Positions 1 through 7,981 of a DNA stretch of 34,123 bases are shown here, piece after piece. The notes beneath the pieces were generated by a model. That model saw only the letters and a program-made list of their open reading frames with translations, ran no database searches and had not been told where the DNA came from. This DNA is from Candidatus Rokuibacteriota bacterium (lineage in GTDB: Bacteria > Methylomirabilota > Methylomirabilia > Rokubacteriales > CSP1-6): contig JACPIQ010000052.1 of NCBI GenBank assembly GCA_016188005.1, forward strand, positions 1 to 34,123. Direction: 5' to 3'. Made by a program: the position numbers and the translations under genes. Each line of letters opens with the position of its first letter. Position 1 is the stretch's first letter.

Positions 1-2
1 AG

Positions 3-578
3 TCGGTCCCCGAGGACGGCCCGCACGTTCCCGCGGAAATGCCGCGGCGCCTGGCGTGCGACGCGAGCCGGGTGGTGATGCGGCACGCCCCGGACGGGCG
101 CCTCGTGGAGATCGGAGCGCGGACGCGGACCATTCCGCCGGCGTTGCGGCGAGCGCTCGACCACCGGGACGGGGGCTGCCGCTTCCCGGGCTGCGGGCTG
201 CCGTTCGGCCAGGGGCATCACCTGCGCCACTGGGCGCAAGGTGGCCCGACCACGCTCTCGAACCTCGCGCTTCTCTGTCGCCGGCACCACCGCGCGGTCC
301 ACGAGGAGGGCTATCAGGTCGAGCGGCAGCCCGACGGCGCGCTCCGCTTCAGGCGGCCGGACGGGCGGCCGCTGCCGGAGGTTCCGCCCCCGGCCGCGGT
401 GCCCGCCGATCCGGTGCGGGCGCTCCGGGCGCGGCACGAGGCGCAGGGGCTCCGCCTTCACGCGCGGACGGCCTGCCCGGGCTGGCTCGGGGAGCGTGTG
501 GACGTGGGCTGGGCGATCGACGTCTTGCATCCTCTGGCCACGGGGGCCGTGGGATCACATCACCCACCGTGGGAATGA
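3..578 (+). CDS. DUF222/13E12-type HNH endonuclease, C-terminal part (5' end outside window)
   Basis: The reading frame is open to the left edge, so this is the C-terminal end of a longer gene; the ATG at 39 is internal. The line around residues RRLACDAS is the conserved approach to the HNH domain in the DUF222/13E12 repeat family. The HNH core is visible: a CRFPGC zinc knuckle, then HHLRHW, an Asn in the TTLSNLALLC stretch, and CRRHH. These residues bind zinc and the catalytic metal. The family is multicopy and thought to be mobile or selfish DNA nucleases; the target is unknown. The tail after the HNH, ending near a GERVDVGW motif, is normal for the family, so the C-terminus looks complete. 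Its neighbours are toxin-antitoxin-like genes, which fits an accessory region. Confidence 0.85.
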   Translation, partial: SVPEDGPHVPAEMPRRLACDASRVVMRHAPDGRLVEIGARTRTIPPALRRALDHRDGGCRFPGCGLPFGQGHHLRHWAQGGPTTLSNLALLCRRHHRAVHEEGYQVERQPDGALRFRRPDGRPLPEVPPPAAVPADPVRALRARHEAQGLRLHARTACPGWLGERVDVGWAIDVLHPLATGAVGSHHPPWE

Positions 579-682
579 AGCGCGGCCCGCGGAAGCAGCA
601 TCGGGGAAACCCATTGCCCCGAGCGGTCGACGCACCGCCACTATGCCACGAGGTCGGCGTTGGCCGGCCGACCCCGCCAGGG

Positions 683-688
683 TAAAAT
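683..688 (+). promoter_or_regulatory. possible -10 box (TAAAAT) of the DUF4258 gene
   Basis: TAAAAT lies 9 nt before the GTG start at 697, in otherwise GC-rich DNA. If it is used, the transcript would be leaderless or nearly so, which agrees with the lack of a Shine-Dalgarno sequence before that GTG. I see no convincing -35 box. Confidence 0.35.
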
Positions 689-696
689 ACCCCGCA

Positions 697-1011
697 GTGA
701 GGGACATCCTCGATGCGGTCAGGCGAGCCGCCCGCGCCAAGATCCTCTTCTTGCCGCATGCGATCAGGCAGATGGCTCGGCCAGCCATCATGATCTCAGC
801 GAGTGAGGTCGAGCACGTCGTCGCCGAGGGCGAGGTCATTGAGGACCACCCGGAAGACGTCCGCGGGCCGAGTTGCCTGATGCTGGGTTCTGGGGGGGGC
901 CGGCCGATCCACGTGGTCTGCGCCCCCAAGAACGAGTACTCGGCCGTCATCACAGCGTACGTACCGGACCCGTCGCAGTGGTCGCCGGACTTCCGGCGGA
1001 GGGTACCATAG
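697..1011 (+). CDS. DUF4258 domain protein (toxin-like)
   Basis: A protein of 104 aa. The GTG at 697 is chosen because the reading frame upstream is a shadow of the HNH gene and the domain begins shortly after. It has the usual DUF4258 features: FLPHAIRQMA near the N-terminus (His followed by a basic helix), EVEHVVAEGEVIEDHPED in the middle, and RPIHVV followed by a strand ending in ITAYVPD. DUF4258 proteins are related to RelE/MqsR-like folds and are commonly found beside a YgiT-type zinc-finger protein, as here, where the partner overlaps by one base. A toxin-antitoxin role is an inference from this pairing. There is no visible catalytic residue that would prove RNase activity. Confidence 0.8.
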   Translation: MRDILDAVRRAARAKILFLPHAIRQMARPAIMISASEVEHVVAEGEVIEDHPEDVRGPSCLMLGSGGGRPIHVVCAPKNEYSAVITAYVPDPSQWSPDFRRRVP

Positions 1012-1223
1012 TGGAGTGTGTCCATTGCAGGGGCCGGATGCAGCGAGGTGTCGCCGCCTTCAGCGTGGAGCGCAGCGGCTACCACGTCCGCTGGGATGCC
1101 ATCCCCGCCTGGGTGTGCACGCAGTGCGGCGAACCGCTGTTCGAAGCCCGAGAAGTGGACGTGATCCAGCGGGCCCTGGCCGCCCTCGACCGCGAGAGCC
1201 AGAAGCTCGCCCCGGCGTCGTAG
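1011..1223 (+). CDS. YgiT-type zinc finger protein (MqsA N-terminal-like)
   Basis: A protein of 70 aa starting at GTG 1011, which shares a base with the TAG stop of the DUF4258 gene (TAGTG). It has two Cys pairs: C-V-H-C near the N-terminus and C-T-Q-C in the WVCTQCGEPLF segment. This is the zinc-binding layout of the YgiT/MqsA N-terminal domain. The segment after the second pair (EAREVDVIQRALAAL) is the usual helical end. The long form of MqsA carries a helix-turn-helix domain, which is absent here, so this protein probably binds the partner but may not bind DNA. The overlap argues for translational coupling with the DUF4258 gene. Confidence 0.85.
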   Translation: MECVHCRGRMQRGVAAFSVERSGYHVRWDAIPAWVCTQCGEPLFEAREVDVIQRALAALDRESQKLAPAS

Positions 1224-1253
1224 CCCACGCCGCCGAGTTCGTCGGGCGCTTGA

Positions 1254-1267
1254 TGTAGGCTGCTACA
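1254..1267. promoter_or_regulatory. palindrome, candidate RHH operator
   Basis: The sequence TGTAG-GCTG-CTACA ends 1 nt before the ATG of the ribbon-helix-helix gene at 1269. Short inverted repeats in this position are typical autoregulatory operators of RHH antitoxins. The placement is the only evidence. Confidence 0.4.
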
Positions 1268-1268
1268 C

Positions 1269-1538
1269 ATGCACAGGACACAGTTGCTCCTCCCTCGCGA
1301 TCTGCACCGGCGCGCTGCGCAGGCGGCAAAGGTGCGGGGGATGTCCCTCGGAAACCGCGTCCGGGAGGCTCTGGGCGAATACCTTGTCCGGGCAGGCAGG
1401 GTCCAGCCCTCGCCGGAGGCCATCGACGAGGTTCTCCTGGTCGAGCCGTTCGAGGACCCCGATTCGGACCCCGAGCTGTCGATGAACGTCGATCAGTACC
1501 TCTATGGAGCGCCCCGGCGAAGTCGCCGCCGTCAATGA
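1269..1538 (+). CDS. CopG/ribbon-helix-helix antitoxin-like protein (orphan)
   Basis: A protein of 89 aa. Residues 3-9 (RTQLLLP) form the DNA-contacting beta strand, followed by two helices (LHRRAAQAAKVRG, then SLGNRVREALGEYL), which is the RHH pattern. The acidic second half, with EPFEDPDSDPELS, resembles toxin-binding tails of CopG antitoxins that pair with PIN-domain toxins. No PIN or other toxin frame follows: the 100 nt downstream hold nothing I recognise, and the next gene is a truncated Uma2. It is therefore an orphan or the survivor of a deleted pair. The palindrome just before the start could be its own operator. Confidence 0.8.
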   Translation: MHRTQLLLPRDLHRRAAQAAKVRGMSLGNRVREALGEYLVRAGRVQPSPEAIDEVLLVEPFEDPDSDPELSMNVDQYLYGAPRRSRRRQ

Positions 1539-1676
1539 CCGCGCTTCGCGCCGGCTTCGCGCAGTACCGCTGAGGCCCATCGCTTCCGGCGTCCTGCCGG
1601 GCGGCGCGCTCGATCCGGGAGATGTACCGGCGCGGGGACATTGACCGGCCCGGGGCGTCCCGATACCATGCCACCC

Positions 1677-2033
1677 ATGGTCCCGGTGATCGAGCCGGAC
1701 GTGCAGATTCGTCGCTGGCGCCGGGTGGAGTACGAGCGCCTCGTCGACCTCGGCATGTTCGTCGGCGAGCGCGTCGAGCTCCTTGCCGGGTGGCTCGTCG
1801 TCCGCGAGCCCCAGGGCAGCGCTCATGCAGCGATCGTGGGGCACATCGGCCAGGTCCTCGCGGCGACCTTCGGCGCCGGGTGGCATGCGCACGTGCACTC
1901 GCCGCTGGCTCTCGACGATGAGTCGGAGCCCGAGCCCGACGTGGCCATCGTTCCAGGCGAGCCTCGCGAGCACCTCGGCGCGCATCCCTCCGCGGCGGGC
2001 ACGCCGATTCCCGTCGCCGATCTCCTCCCCTGA
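1677..2033 (+). pseudogene. Uma2 family (DUF820) restriction-endonuclease-fold protein, C-terminally truncated
   Basis: The N-terminal two thirds of a Uma2 protein are clear: RRWRRVEYERLVDLGMF, then GERVELLAGWLVV, which carries the Glu of the PD-(D/E)xK fold, and the EPDVAIVPG motif with the catalytic Asp. Family members are about 180-200 aa and continue with a strand carrying the E-x-K part of the active site (consensus LVVEVADSSL). Here the frame goes off after HPSAAGTP and stops at 2033, giving 118 aa. The active site is therefore incomplete and the gene is probably dead. The ATG at 1677 is preferred; an ATG at 1668 is also in frame. Neither has a clear ribosome binding site. Confidence 0.75.
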
Positions 2034-2079
2034 GCGGGAGGTCGGGGCTGCCGGCGCCCGCGGCGCAGGGGCGATCAGG

Positions 2080-2967
2080 TCAGCCCGATCCGCGGACCGC
2101 CCTCGTCGTCGGCGGATCCGGACGGCGGAGATCGAGCGCGGTGTGGACGGCCAGCGCTCCCAGCACGACTGCCCCGCCCGCGAGGGACAGGGCCCCCGGC
2201 GACTCCCCGACGGCGAGCCACACCCAGATGGGCCCCAGGATGCTCTCCAGCACGGCGATCAGGGCGGCCTCGGCCGCCGGGATGAGGCGCGCGCCGGCGG
2301 TGTAGAGGCTCAGGCCCACGCCGAGCTGACCCATTCCGAAGAGGGCGAGGAGGACGAGGTCGCGGGCCCCGGCCGTCCCCGGCGCGGCCTGAGGGAAGGC
2401 GAAGGCGGCTCCGAAGGTCACGGCGAGGCAGGCCGCGGGAAGCATTCGCACGGCGCGGCGGCGGCGCATGATGACCGTGGCCGCCGCGAAGCTGAGCGCA
2501 GTCACGGCGGCCAGGCCGTCGCCGGTCAGCGAGCGCCGCCCCACGGATGCCGAGACCATCAGCACGGTCCCGCCGAGCGCCGCCGTCATGGCCACCCAGG
2601 TGCGGGGTGACACCCGCTCGCCCAGCCAGAGCCAGCCGATGAGGCCGGCGATGAACGGCGCGGTGCTGTGGATGATCAGCACATTGGCCACCGAGGTGCG
2701 GGCGAGCGCCATGACGAAGCACGTGGTGCCGGCGGCGAAGAAGAGCGCCATCGCGACTCCCGGGAGCCCCATGCCGAGGAATACCGACCGGACCCTCCCA
2801 CGCTCCCCAAGAGCGACCACGGTCAGGAGGAAGAGCGCGCAGAAGAGCGAGCGCCAGAAGACGGTGGTCCACCCGTCGGTGGCGATCAGGCGGCTGATGA
2901 GGCCGCCGCTGGACCAGCAGATTGCGGCCGCGGCGACCAGCAGGATCCCGCGGCGCTGCGGTGACGT
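2080..2967 (-). CDS. EamA/DMT-superfamily transporter, start codon uncertain
   Basis: An inner-membrane transporter of about 295 aa with two EamA repeats; the substrate is unknown (metabolites or amino acids are usual for the family). A GTG at 2820 would give only 246 aa and lose the first helix. Frame-consistent sequence upstream of it clearly encodes the missing helix: RGILLVAAAAICWSSGG, then a TVFWR segment, which are family hallmarks. I therefore extend the coding region to about 2967. No ATG, GTG or TTG exists in that frame between 2821 and about 3080, so the true start is either a rare codon or obscured by a base error. The gene lies just behind the alcohol dehydrogenase stop at 2978 and is the last gene of the minus-strand cluster. 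Confidence 0.8.
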   Translation of the reverse strand, partial: TSPQRRGILLVAAAAICWSSGGLISRLIATDGWTTVFWRSLFCALFLLTVVALGERGRVRSVFLGMGLPGVAMALFFAAGTTCFVMALARTSVANVLIIHSTAPFIAGLIGWLWLGERVSPRTWVAMTAALGGTVLMVSASVGRRSLTGDGLAAVTALSFAAATVIMRRRRAVRMLPAACLAVTFGAAFAFPQAAPGTAGARDLVLLALFGMGQLGVGLSLYTAGARLIPAAEAALIAVLESILGPIWVWLAVGESPGALSLAGGAVVLGALAVHTALDLRRPDPPTTRAVRGSG

Positions 2968-2977
2968 CGGCCTGGTC

Positions 2978-4009
2978 CTACCCGATGAGGAGGGCCGCGC
3001 GGCCGACGATGGTACCCCGCTCGAGCCGCTCGTGCAGGGCCTCGGCCTCGGCCATGGGGCAGATCTCGCTGACGATGGGCCACACCTCGCCGCGGGCGAC
3101 CAGGGCCAGGGTGTCCAGGACCTCCGAGCGCGTCACGTAGCGGCTGCCGAGGAGGTCCAGCTCCCCGAGGAGCATCTGCATGGCATCCACGCGGAAGACC
3201 TTGCCGGCGCCGCCGAGGGTGACCATGCGCCCCTTGACGGCCAGCGCCTTGACGGCCTGCTCGAGCGTCGCGCTGGACGAGACGTAGTCCACCGCCACGT
3301 CGACGCCGCGGCCGCCGGTCAGCTCCCTGAGGGCCTCCACCACGTCCTGGCGGCTGGCGTCCACTACGGCCTCGGCGCCGGCCCGGCGGCACGCCTCGAA
3401 TTTCCCGGCAGCCGTGTCCACGGCGATCACCCGGGCGCCGGCCCACCTGGACAGCAGGATCTGGTGGATGCCGAGGCCCCCGCCGGCGCCGAACACCGCC
3501 ACCGTCTCGCCGGGCCGGGTGCGCGTCCGGCGGTTGACCTTGTACGGGGTGGCGAGGGCATCCGAGATGACGCCGATCTCGGCCGGATGCGCCCGGTGGT
3601 CGAGCCCCTCCGGCAGCCGCAGGAAGTTGTGGGCAGGGAGGCTGACGTACTCCGCGTAGCCGCCGTCGCACTCCTTGCCGACATTGCCGCCCGAGCGCTC
3701 GCAGAGCGGCTCGAGATTGCCGAGGCACATGCGGCACCGGCCGCAGAAGAGGTAGTAGTAGGCGGTCACGGGGTCGCCCACCGCGAGCCCGCTCACGCCC
3801 GCACCCACCTCGACGATCTCGCCGGTGATCTCGTGGCCGATGATGCGCGGATAGGCGAGCGGAGTGCGGCCGGCCTTGTAGTGCTGGATGGTGAGGCCCG
3901 CCCCGCAGGCCAGGACCCGCGCCACCGCCTCGCCGGGCGCAGCGACCGGATCGGGCACCACCTCCAGGGCGAAGGGCGCGCCGGGCGCCCGCAGGACCAG
4001 CGCTTTCAT
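2978..4009 (-). CDS. zinc-binding medium-chain alcohol dehydrogenase
   Basis: A protein of 343 aa, the usual length for the MDR family. It has the GHEITGEIVEVG catalytic zinc motif near residue 58 and a structural-zinc lobe with four Cys in CGRCRMCLGNLEPLC. The Rossmann nucleotide-binding motif is GAGGGLG, with the acidic residue that selects NAD at the end of the next strand (IAVD). It oxidises or reduces an alcohol/aldehyde with NAD(P); the substrate cannot be told from sequence. It follows the acyl-CoA dehydrogenase gene by only 7 nt, so the two are very likely co-transcribed and may act on one degradation pathway. Confidence 0.9.
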   Translation of the reverse strand: MKALVLRAPGAPFALEVVPDPVAAPGEAVARVLACGAGLTIQHYKAGRTPLAYPRIIGHEITGEIVEVGAGVSGLAVGDPVTAYYYLFCGRCRMCLGNLEPLCERSGGNVGKECDGGYAEYVSLPAHNFLRLPEGLDHRAHPAEIGVISDALATPYKVNRRTRTRPGETVAVFGAGGGLGIHQILLSRWAGARVIAVDTAAGKFEACRRAGAEAVVDASRQDVVEALRELTGGRGVDVAVDYVSSSATLEQAVKALAVKGRMVTLGGAGKVFRVDAMQMLLGELDLLGSRYVTRSEVLDTLALVARGEVWPIVSEICPMAEAEALHERLERGTIVGRAALLIG

Positions 4010-4016
4010 GCCGGGC

Positions 4017-5201
4017 TCACGCGCTGAACATGAAGTTGGCGGCCTTGAGGAAGAGCGTCCGATTGGCGCCGTCGGAATGCAGGAAGGCGGCCGCGTCCCG
4101 GACCAGCTTCTCCACGCCGAACTCCTTCATGTACCCGTGGCCGCCGTGGATCTCGAGGCACCACGTGGCGATCTTCCAGGCCGCCTGCGAGGCCATGACC
4201 TTGGGCAGGGCCCCGAGCGTCCGGTCCCAGCCATGTTCCTGGTGCTCGGCGAGCCAGCACGCCCGGTGGATGTAGGAGCGCGAGGCGTCGATCAGCATGC
4301 GCATCTCGGCCAGCTGGGCGCGGATGCCGTCGTGCTCGATGAGCGGCTTGCCGCCCTGGACGCGCAGCCTGGCCCAGCCGACAGCCTTCTCGTATGCCGC
4401 CACCGCGACGCCCAGCGCGCTGGCCCCGGCATAGGCGTTGGACTGCGGGAAGAACTCGGCGAGCACCCGGAAGCCGCGCCCGACCGCGCCCACGACGTTC
4501 TCGTCGGGGATGAAGCAGTCCTGGAAGATGAGCTCGGCGTTGTTGGCGAGGCGCTCCCCCATCTTGTCGTGGACGACGCCCGTGGTGAACCCGGGGCGGT
4601 CGCGCTCCACGAGGAAGCAGGTGGCGCCCTCGACCAGCGGCCGGCCCGGCTCGGTCTGGGCGAAGACGAGGCAGTGGCTGGCCCGGTTGCCGTTGGAGAT
4701 GAAGTGCTTGAGGCCGTTCAGGACGAAGCCCCCGGGGGCCTTGACGGCGGCGGTGCCGAAGGGCCTGGGATGCGGCACCAGGTAGTCGGAGGAGACGTCG
4801 GGCTCGGTGATGCCGATGGCGAGCATGCCGCGGGGATCGGTGGCGAAGCCCGGCAGCACGCGCGCCCGCTGCTCGGCGTTCAGCGCCTTCTGCATGATCT
4901 GGGCGATCTTCAGCGTCTGCGCGAAGATCACGGACACCCCGAGATCGCCCCGGCCCAGCTCCTCGATGACCATGGCCGTGGTCAGCGCATCGGCGCCGAG
5001 GCCGCCGTATTCGCGGCCGAGCGTCATGGTGCGGATGCCGACGGCATGCGCCCGCTCGACGATCTCCCAGGCGTAGCTCTCCGCGGGATCCCGGCGGGCG
5101 TCCAGCTCCGCCGCCCGCGGCCGCACCACCTCCTCCACGAACCGGCGCACGGTCTCCAGCATCGCCCGCTGCTCCTGCGTCTGCACGAACATCCGCTCCA
5201 T
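4017..5201 (-). CDS. acyl-CoA dehydrogenase family protein
   Basis: An FAD-dependent dehydrogenase of 394 aa that introduces an alpha-beta double bond into an acyl-CoA. The order is standard: N-terminal helical domain, middle beta domain (AIGITEPDVSSD, NGLKHFISNGNRA), and C-terminal helical domain ending in EIHGGHGYMKEFGVEKLVRDA. The start at 5201 is chosen because AAGGAG ends 9 nt upstream of it; the ATG at 5210 directly abuts that site. An oddity is the place where most family members have the catalytic Glu in a YEGT motif: here the sequence reads HSDGAN, so the base is Asp or is supplied elsewhere. Substrate unknown. It lies between the PEP-synthase-like gene (53 nt away) and the alcohol dehydrogenase. 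Confidence 0.9.
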   Translation of the reverse strand: MERMFVQTQEQRAMLETVRRFVEEVVRPRAAELDARRDPAESYAWEIVERAHAVGIRTMTLGREYGGLGADALTTAMVIEELGRGDLGVSVIFAQTLKIAQIMQKALNAEQRARVLPGFATDPRGMLAIGITEPDVSSDYLVPHPRPFGTAAVKAPGGFVLNGLKHFISNGNRASHCLVFAQTEPGRPLVEGATCFLVERDRPGFTTGVVHDKMGERLANNAELIFQDCFIPDENVVGAVGRGFRVLAEFFPQSNAYAGASALGVAVAAYEKAVGWARLRVQGGKPLIEHDGIRAQLAEMRMLIDASRSYIHRACWLAEHQEHGWDRTLGALPKVMASQAAWKIATWCLEIHGGHGYMKEFGVEKLVRDAAAFLHSDGANRTLFLKAANFMFSA

Positions 5202-5254
5202 CGGCGCCATCTCCTTGTCGGAACTGATCTCAGCGTGGAGGCCGCGCGGGCCGC

Positions 5255-6538
5255 TCAGCTCATCCAGCGGACAACGCCGGTGACGCCGTCCACGGCCACC
5301 AGGGCCCCGTCGGGGATGCGGCGCGTGGCCTCGGGCACGCCGAGGACGGCCGGGATGCCCCGCTCGCGCGCCAGCGCGGCCAGATGCGAGGTGCTGCCCC
5401 CCAGCTCGGCGACCACGCCGGCCACGCGCGGGAGCACCGCGGTGAGGGCGGGTCCCGCGACCTGCGTGACGAGGACGTCTCCCAGCCTGACCCGCTCGAG
5501 CTCGTGCTCGTGGTCCACGACGCAGGCCGGGCCCTCTCCCCAGCCCATCCCCGCCGGGTGGCCGGTAAGCCCCGGGTGACGCAGCCACAGCTCGTCGGGC
5601 ACCACGGCGGGCCCAGTGCGGAGCGGGCGGGCCTGGAGGATCTCGGGACCATGCTGGCCCAGCGCCCACTCCACCTCGACCGGGGTGCCGAAGGCCTCCT
5701 CGGCGGCCAGCACCATGCGGCCCAGCGCCACGGCCTGCGCCTCCTCGAGGCACGGCGCCGCCTCGAGGCCCGGCGCCACGGCCTCGGGTCTCGGGCCGGT
5801 CCCGGGCGCGACGCGCACGAGCCGGTCCTTCCTGCCGGGCTCCACGCTCTCGATGCGGCCCGCGCGATCGAGGCGGAAGCGGTCGGGGACCACCTCGCCC
5901 TGGGCGATGGCCGAGCCGAGCCCCCAGGTGCCCGTGATCAGCATGCCCCCCTCGGGGGTGAGCGAGAGCGCCCCCCCGGCGGCCCGCGCCGGGACCAGAC
6001 GCTGGACGAGGACGGCCATGGCGGTGGCCGCAGGATCCACGCCATGGGGGTGCATGTAGCGCAGCGCCCGGGTCGCCCAGAGCGCGGCCCAGCAGGCGCG
6101 CACGGCCGTCATGAGGTCGGCCTCGCTGTCCACGCCGAGAAAGGTCTCGAACTGCCCGGCGAAGGAGGTCTCGGGGGTGTCCTCGAGCAGCGCCGAGGAG
6201 CGTACGGCGACGGGCGCGCCGGGGCCGGCGCCGAGATCGCGCCACGCCGACAGGAGCGCCGCCGTGAGCGGGGCGGGGAGGGCGGTGCGCGTCAGGCCGA
6301 GCCTGACGGCCAGCGCCAGACGACGCCCCTCTGGCCGCTCGGCCCGCACGAACTCGCGCGCCGCCTCCGCCACGCCGCCCGCGACGAGGGCTTCGCGGTA
6401 CGCGCGCGCGTCCACGCAGGTCCCGTCGGGGACGGGCAGCCCGGCCCGGCGGAGCCGCGCCAGGCGCGCGGCCTTGGGCCCGACGCGGTCGGCGTCCAGC
6501 GCCGCGGCGTCAGCGAGCGGGATGACGGCGGGGTCCAT
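5255..6538 (-). CDS. two-domain PEP synthase-like protein (PPDK_N ATP-grasp plus PEP-utilising His domain)
   Basis: A protein of 427 aa. Residues 1 to about 330 are a PEP/pyruvate-dikinase nucleotide-binding domain: GPKAARLARLRRAGLPVPDG, then AVRSSALLEDTPETSFAGQFETFLGV (split here for reading), a WALGQHGPEILQARP end, and the usual EVEW signature. The last 80 residues are the mobile phosphohistidine domain, with catalytic His in GGSTSHLAALARERGIP. The C-terminal TIM barrel that binds PEP/pyruvate in full PpsA (about 800 aa) is absent. Such short forms may phosphorylate another small molecule, as rifampin phosphotransferases do with a different domain order. The gene starts 2 nt after the M24 gene stop, so it is in that operon. 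True substrate unknown. Confidence 0.8.
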   Translation of the reverse strand: MDPAVIPLADAAALDADRVGPKAARLARLRRAGLPVPDGTCVDARAYREALVAGGVAEAAREFVRAERPEGRRLALAVRLGLTRTALPAPLTAALLSAWRDLGAGPGAPVAVRSSALLEDTPETSFAGQFETFLGVDSEADLMTAVRACWAALWATRALRYMHPHGVDPAATAMAVLVQRLVPARAAGGALSLTPEGGMLITGTWGLGSAIAQGEVVPDRFRLDRAGRIESVEPGRKDRLVRVAPGTGPRPEAVAPGLEAAPCLEEAQAVALGRMVLAAEEAFGTPVEVEWALGQHGPEILQARPLRTGPAVVPDELWLRHPGLTGHPAGMGWGEGPACVVDHEHELERVRLGDVLVTQVAGPALTAVLPRVAGVVAELGGSTSHLAALARERGIPAVLGVPEATRRIPDGALVAVDGVTGVVRWMS

Positions 6539-6540
6539 CG

Positions 6541-7776
6541 TCAATCGACCAGCGTGATCTCCTCCACCGGGAAGCTGGAGATGAGCTCGGTCCGGTCCTC
6601 GTGCACGATGAGCATCTCCTCGATCCGCACACCCCACTCGTACTTCTTGCCGTGCTGGGTCTCGAGCGCGAAGACCATCCCGGGCCTGATCTCCAGCGGG
6701 TGGTCCAGCGACCAGATGCGGGAGATCACCGGCTGGTCGTACTGGGCCAGGCCGAGCCCGTGCCCCCAGAGGTTCGCCGCGGCCTGGTCCTCTTCCTCGT
6801 AGCCCCACGCCTCCTTGGCCGAGGGCCACTTGAGGGCGATGTCGCGCGTGGTGACGCCCGGCCGCACGGTGTTGATGGAGTCATAGAGCCACTTGAGGGC
6901 CGTGGCGTAGTAGTCCTTCTGCTCCTGGCTGGGCTTCTTGCCCACGCAGTAGGTGCGGTAGTAGCAGGACTTGTAGCCGTTCCAGGTGAGCGCCGCCAGG
7001 TCCATGAAGACGATCTCGCCGGGCCTGATGATGCGGTCCGAGAAGTTCCGCCAGTTGGGCCAGGTGTTGGGGCCCGAGGAGACGATGACGTCCTCCACGT
7101 CCTCCATGCCCGGGATGGCGTACAGGAACTCCATGATGTGCGCCGTCACCTGGTTCTCGGTGAGCCCCGGCTTGAGGTAGCGCATCGTCTCCCAGTGGGC
7201 GGCATCGCCGATGGCGCCCACGATGCGCAGGCACTCCTGCTCGTCCACGTTCTTGATGGCGCGGGCCTCCATCATCGGCGTCATGCCGTCGGCCCACTTG
7301 ATCTTCGCCTCCTGGAAGGCCTGGAGCATGTTGATGTCGATGAAGTCCACGCCGAGGGTCTGGTCGGCCACACCGAAGCGCTTCATCTCCTGCACGATGG
7401 CATCCGTGAACTTCTTGACCTGCTGGCGCGAGGCGGGGCCGGCCGCTCCCTTGATCCAGGCGTAGGACCAGCGGATGTTCTCCTGGGGGATCCACGGGGC
7501 GTGGCGCTGGATCTGGAAGCCGATGTCCCCCTGCTCGAAGAGCACCGGCGCGCCGTCCCCACAGAGAAGCGCGTAGCGGAGCCCGGGCTTGAGCCGGTTC
7601 CAGCCCGGCGTGAGCGTGCTCGTCACGTACCGGACGTTCTCGTCGTACATGAGGAGCATGGCGCCCAGGTTGTGGGCCTTCATCTTCTCGCGGGCGCGCT
7701 CCAGGCGGTACTTGCGGAGACGGTCCCAGTTGATGCGCTGCTGCCAGTCGACGCCGACGGTGCCGAAGTTCGCCAT
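6541..7776 (-). CDS. M24 family (aminopeptidase P/creatinase-fold) protein with an altered metal site
   Basis: A protein of 411 aa with a creatinase N-terminal domain (about 20-165) and a pita-bread M24 domain (about 175-400). Four of the five classical metal ligands are visible: Asp259 (FMDLAALTW), His339 (LWGHGLGL), Glu372 (FALETQHG) and Glu386 (RIEEM). The second Asp, expected in a GYxSDxxRT motif, is Cys271 here (GYKSCYYRTY). Metal-independent creatinase and other non-peptidase M24 proteins have lost ligands too, so Xaa-Pro peptidase activity should not be assumed. AGGGAGAG upstream of the ATG is the ribosome binding site. It is the first gene of a run continuing into the PEP-synthase-like gene 2 nt later. 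Confidence 0.85.
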   Translation of the reverse strand: MANFGTVGVDWQQRINWDRLRKYRLERAREKMKAHNLGAMLLMYDENVRYVTSTLTPGWNRLKPGLRYALLCGDGAPVLFEQGDIGFQIQRHAPWIPQENIRWSYAWIKGAAGPASRQQVKKFTDAIVQEMKRFGVADQTLGVDFIDINMLQAFQEAKIKWADGMTPMMEARAIKNVDEQECLRIVGAIGDAAHWETMRYLKPGLTENQVTAHIMEFLYAIPGMEDVEDVIVSSGPNTWPNWRNFSDRIIRPGEIVFMDLAALTWNGYKSCYYRTYCVGKKPSQEQKDYYATALKWLYDSINTVRPGVTTRDIALKWPSAKEAWGYEEEDQAAANLWGHGLGLAQYDQPVISRIWSLDHPLEIRPGMVFALETQHGKKYEWGVRIEEMLIVHEDRTELISSFPVEEITLVD

Positions 7777-7981
7777 GGCCGCGCTCTCCCTGGATGTGGA
7801 TGGATACCTTCGAGGCTGTCGCTCTATCTAGACGTTCCGCATGGCAGAATGCAATACCGCGATCTCGCAGCGCACCCGTTGGTACCATCCCCCCGTCGGC
7901 GCTGTCAAATGGAATTCCGCACGGGTGCGGCCTCTCAGTCGGGCGGCGGCGCGGTTGGCCGACTCAGGGCCCGCCACGCCC

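Noticed and set aside
2018-2045. TGA at the end of the truncated Uma2 gene as another possible Sec codon
   Set aside because: The sequence after the TGA has no Uma2 similarity and there is no redox context.
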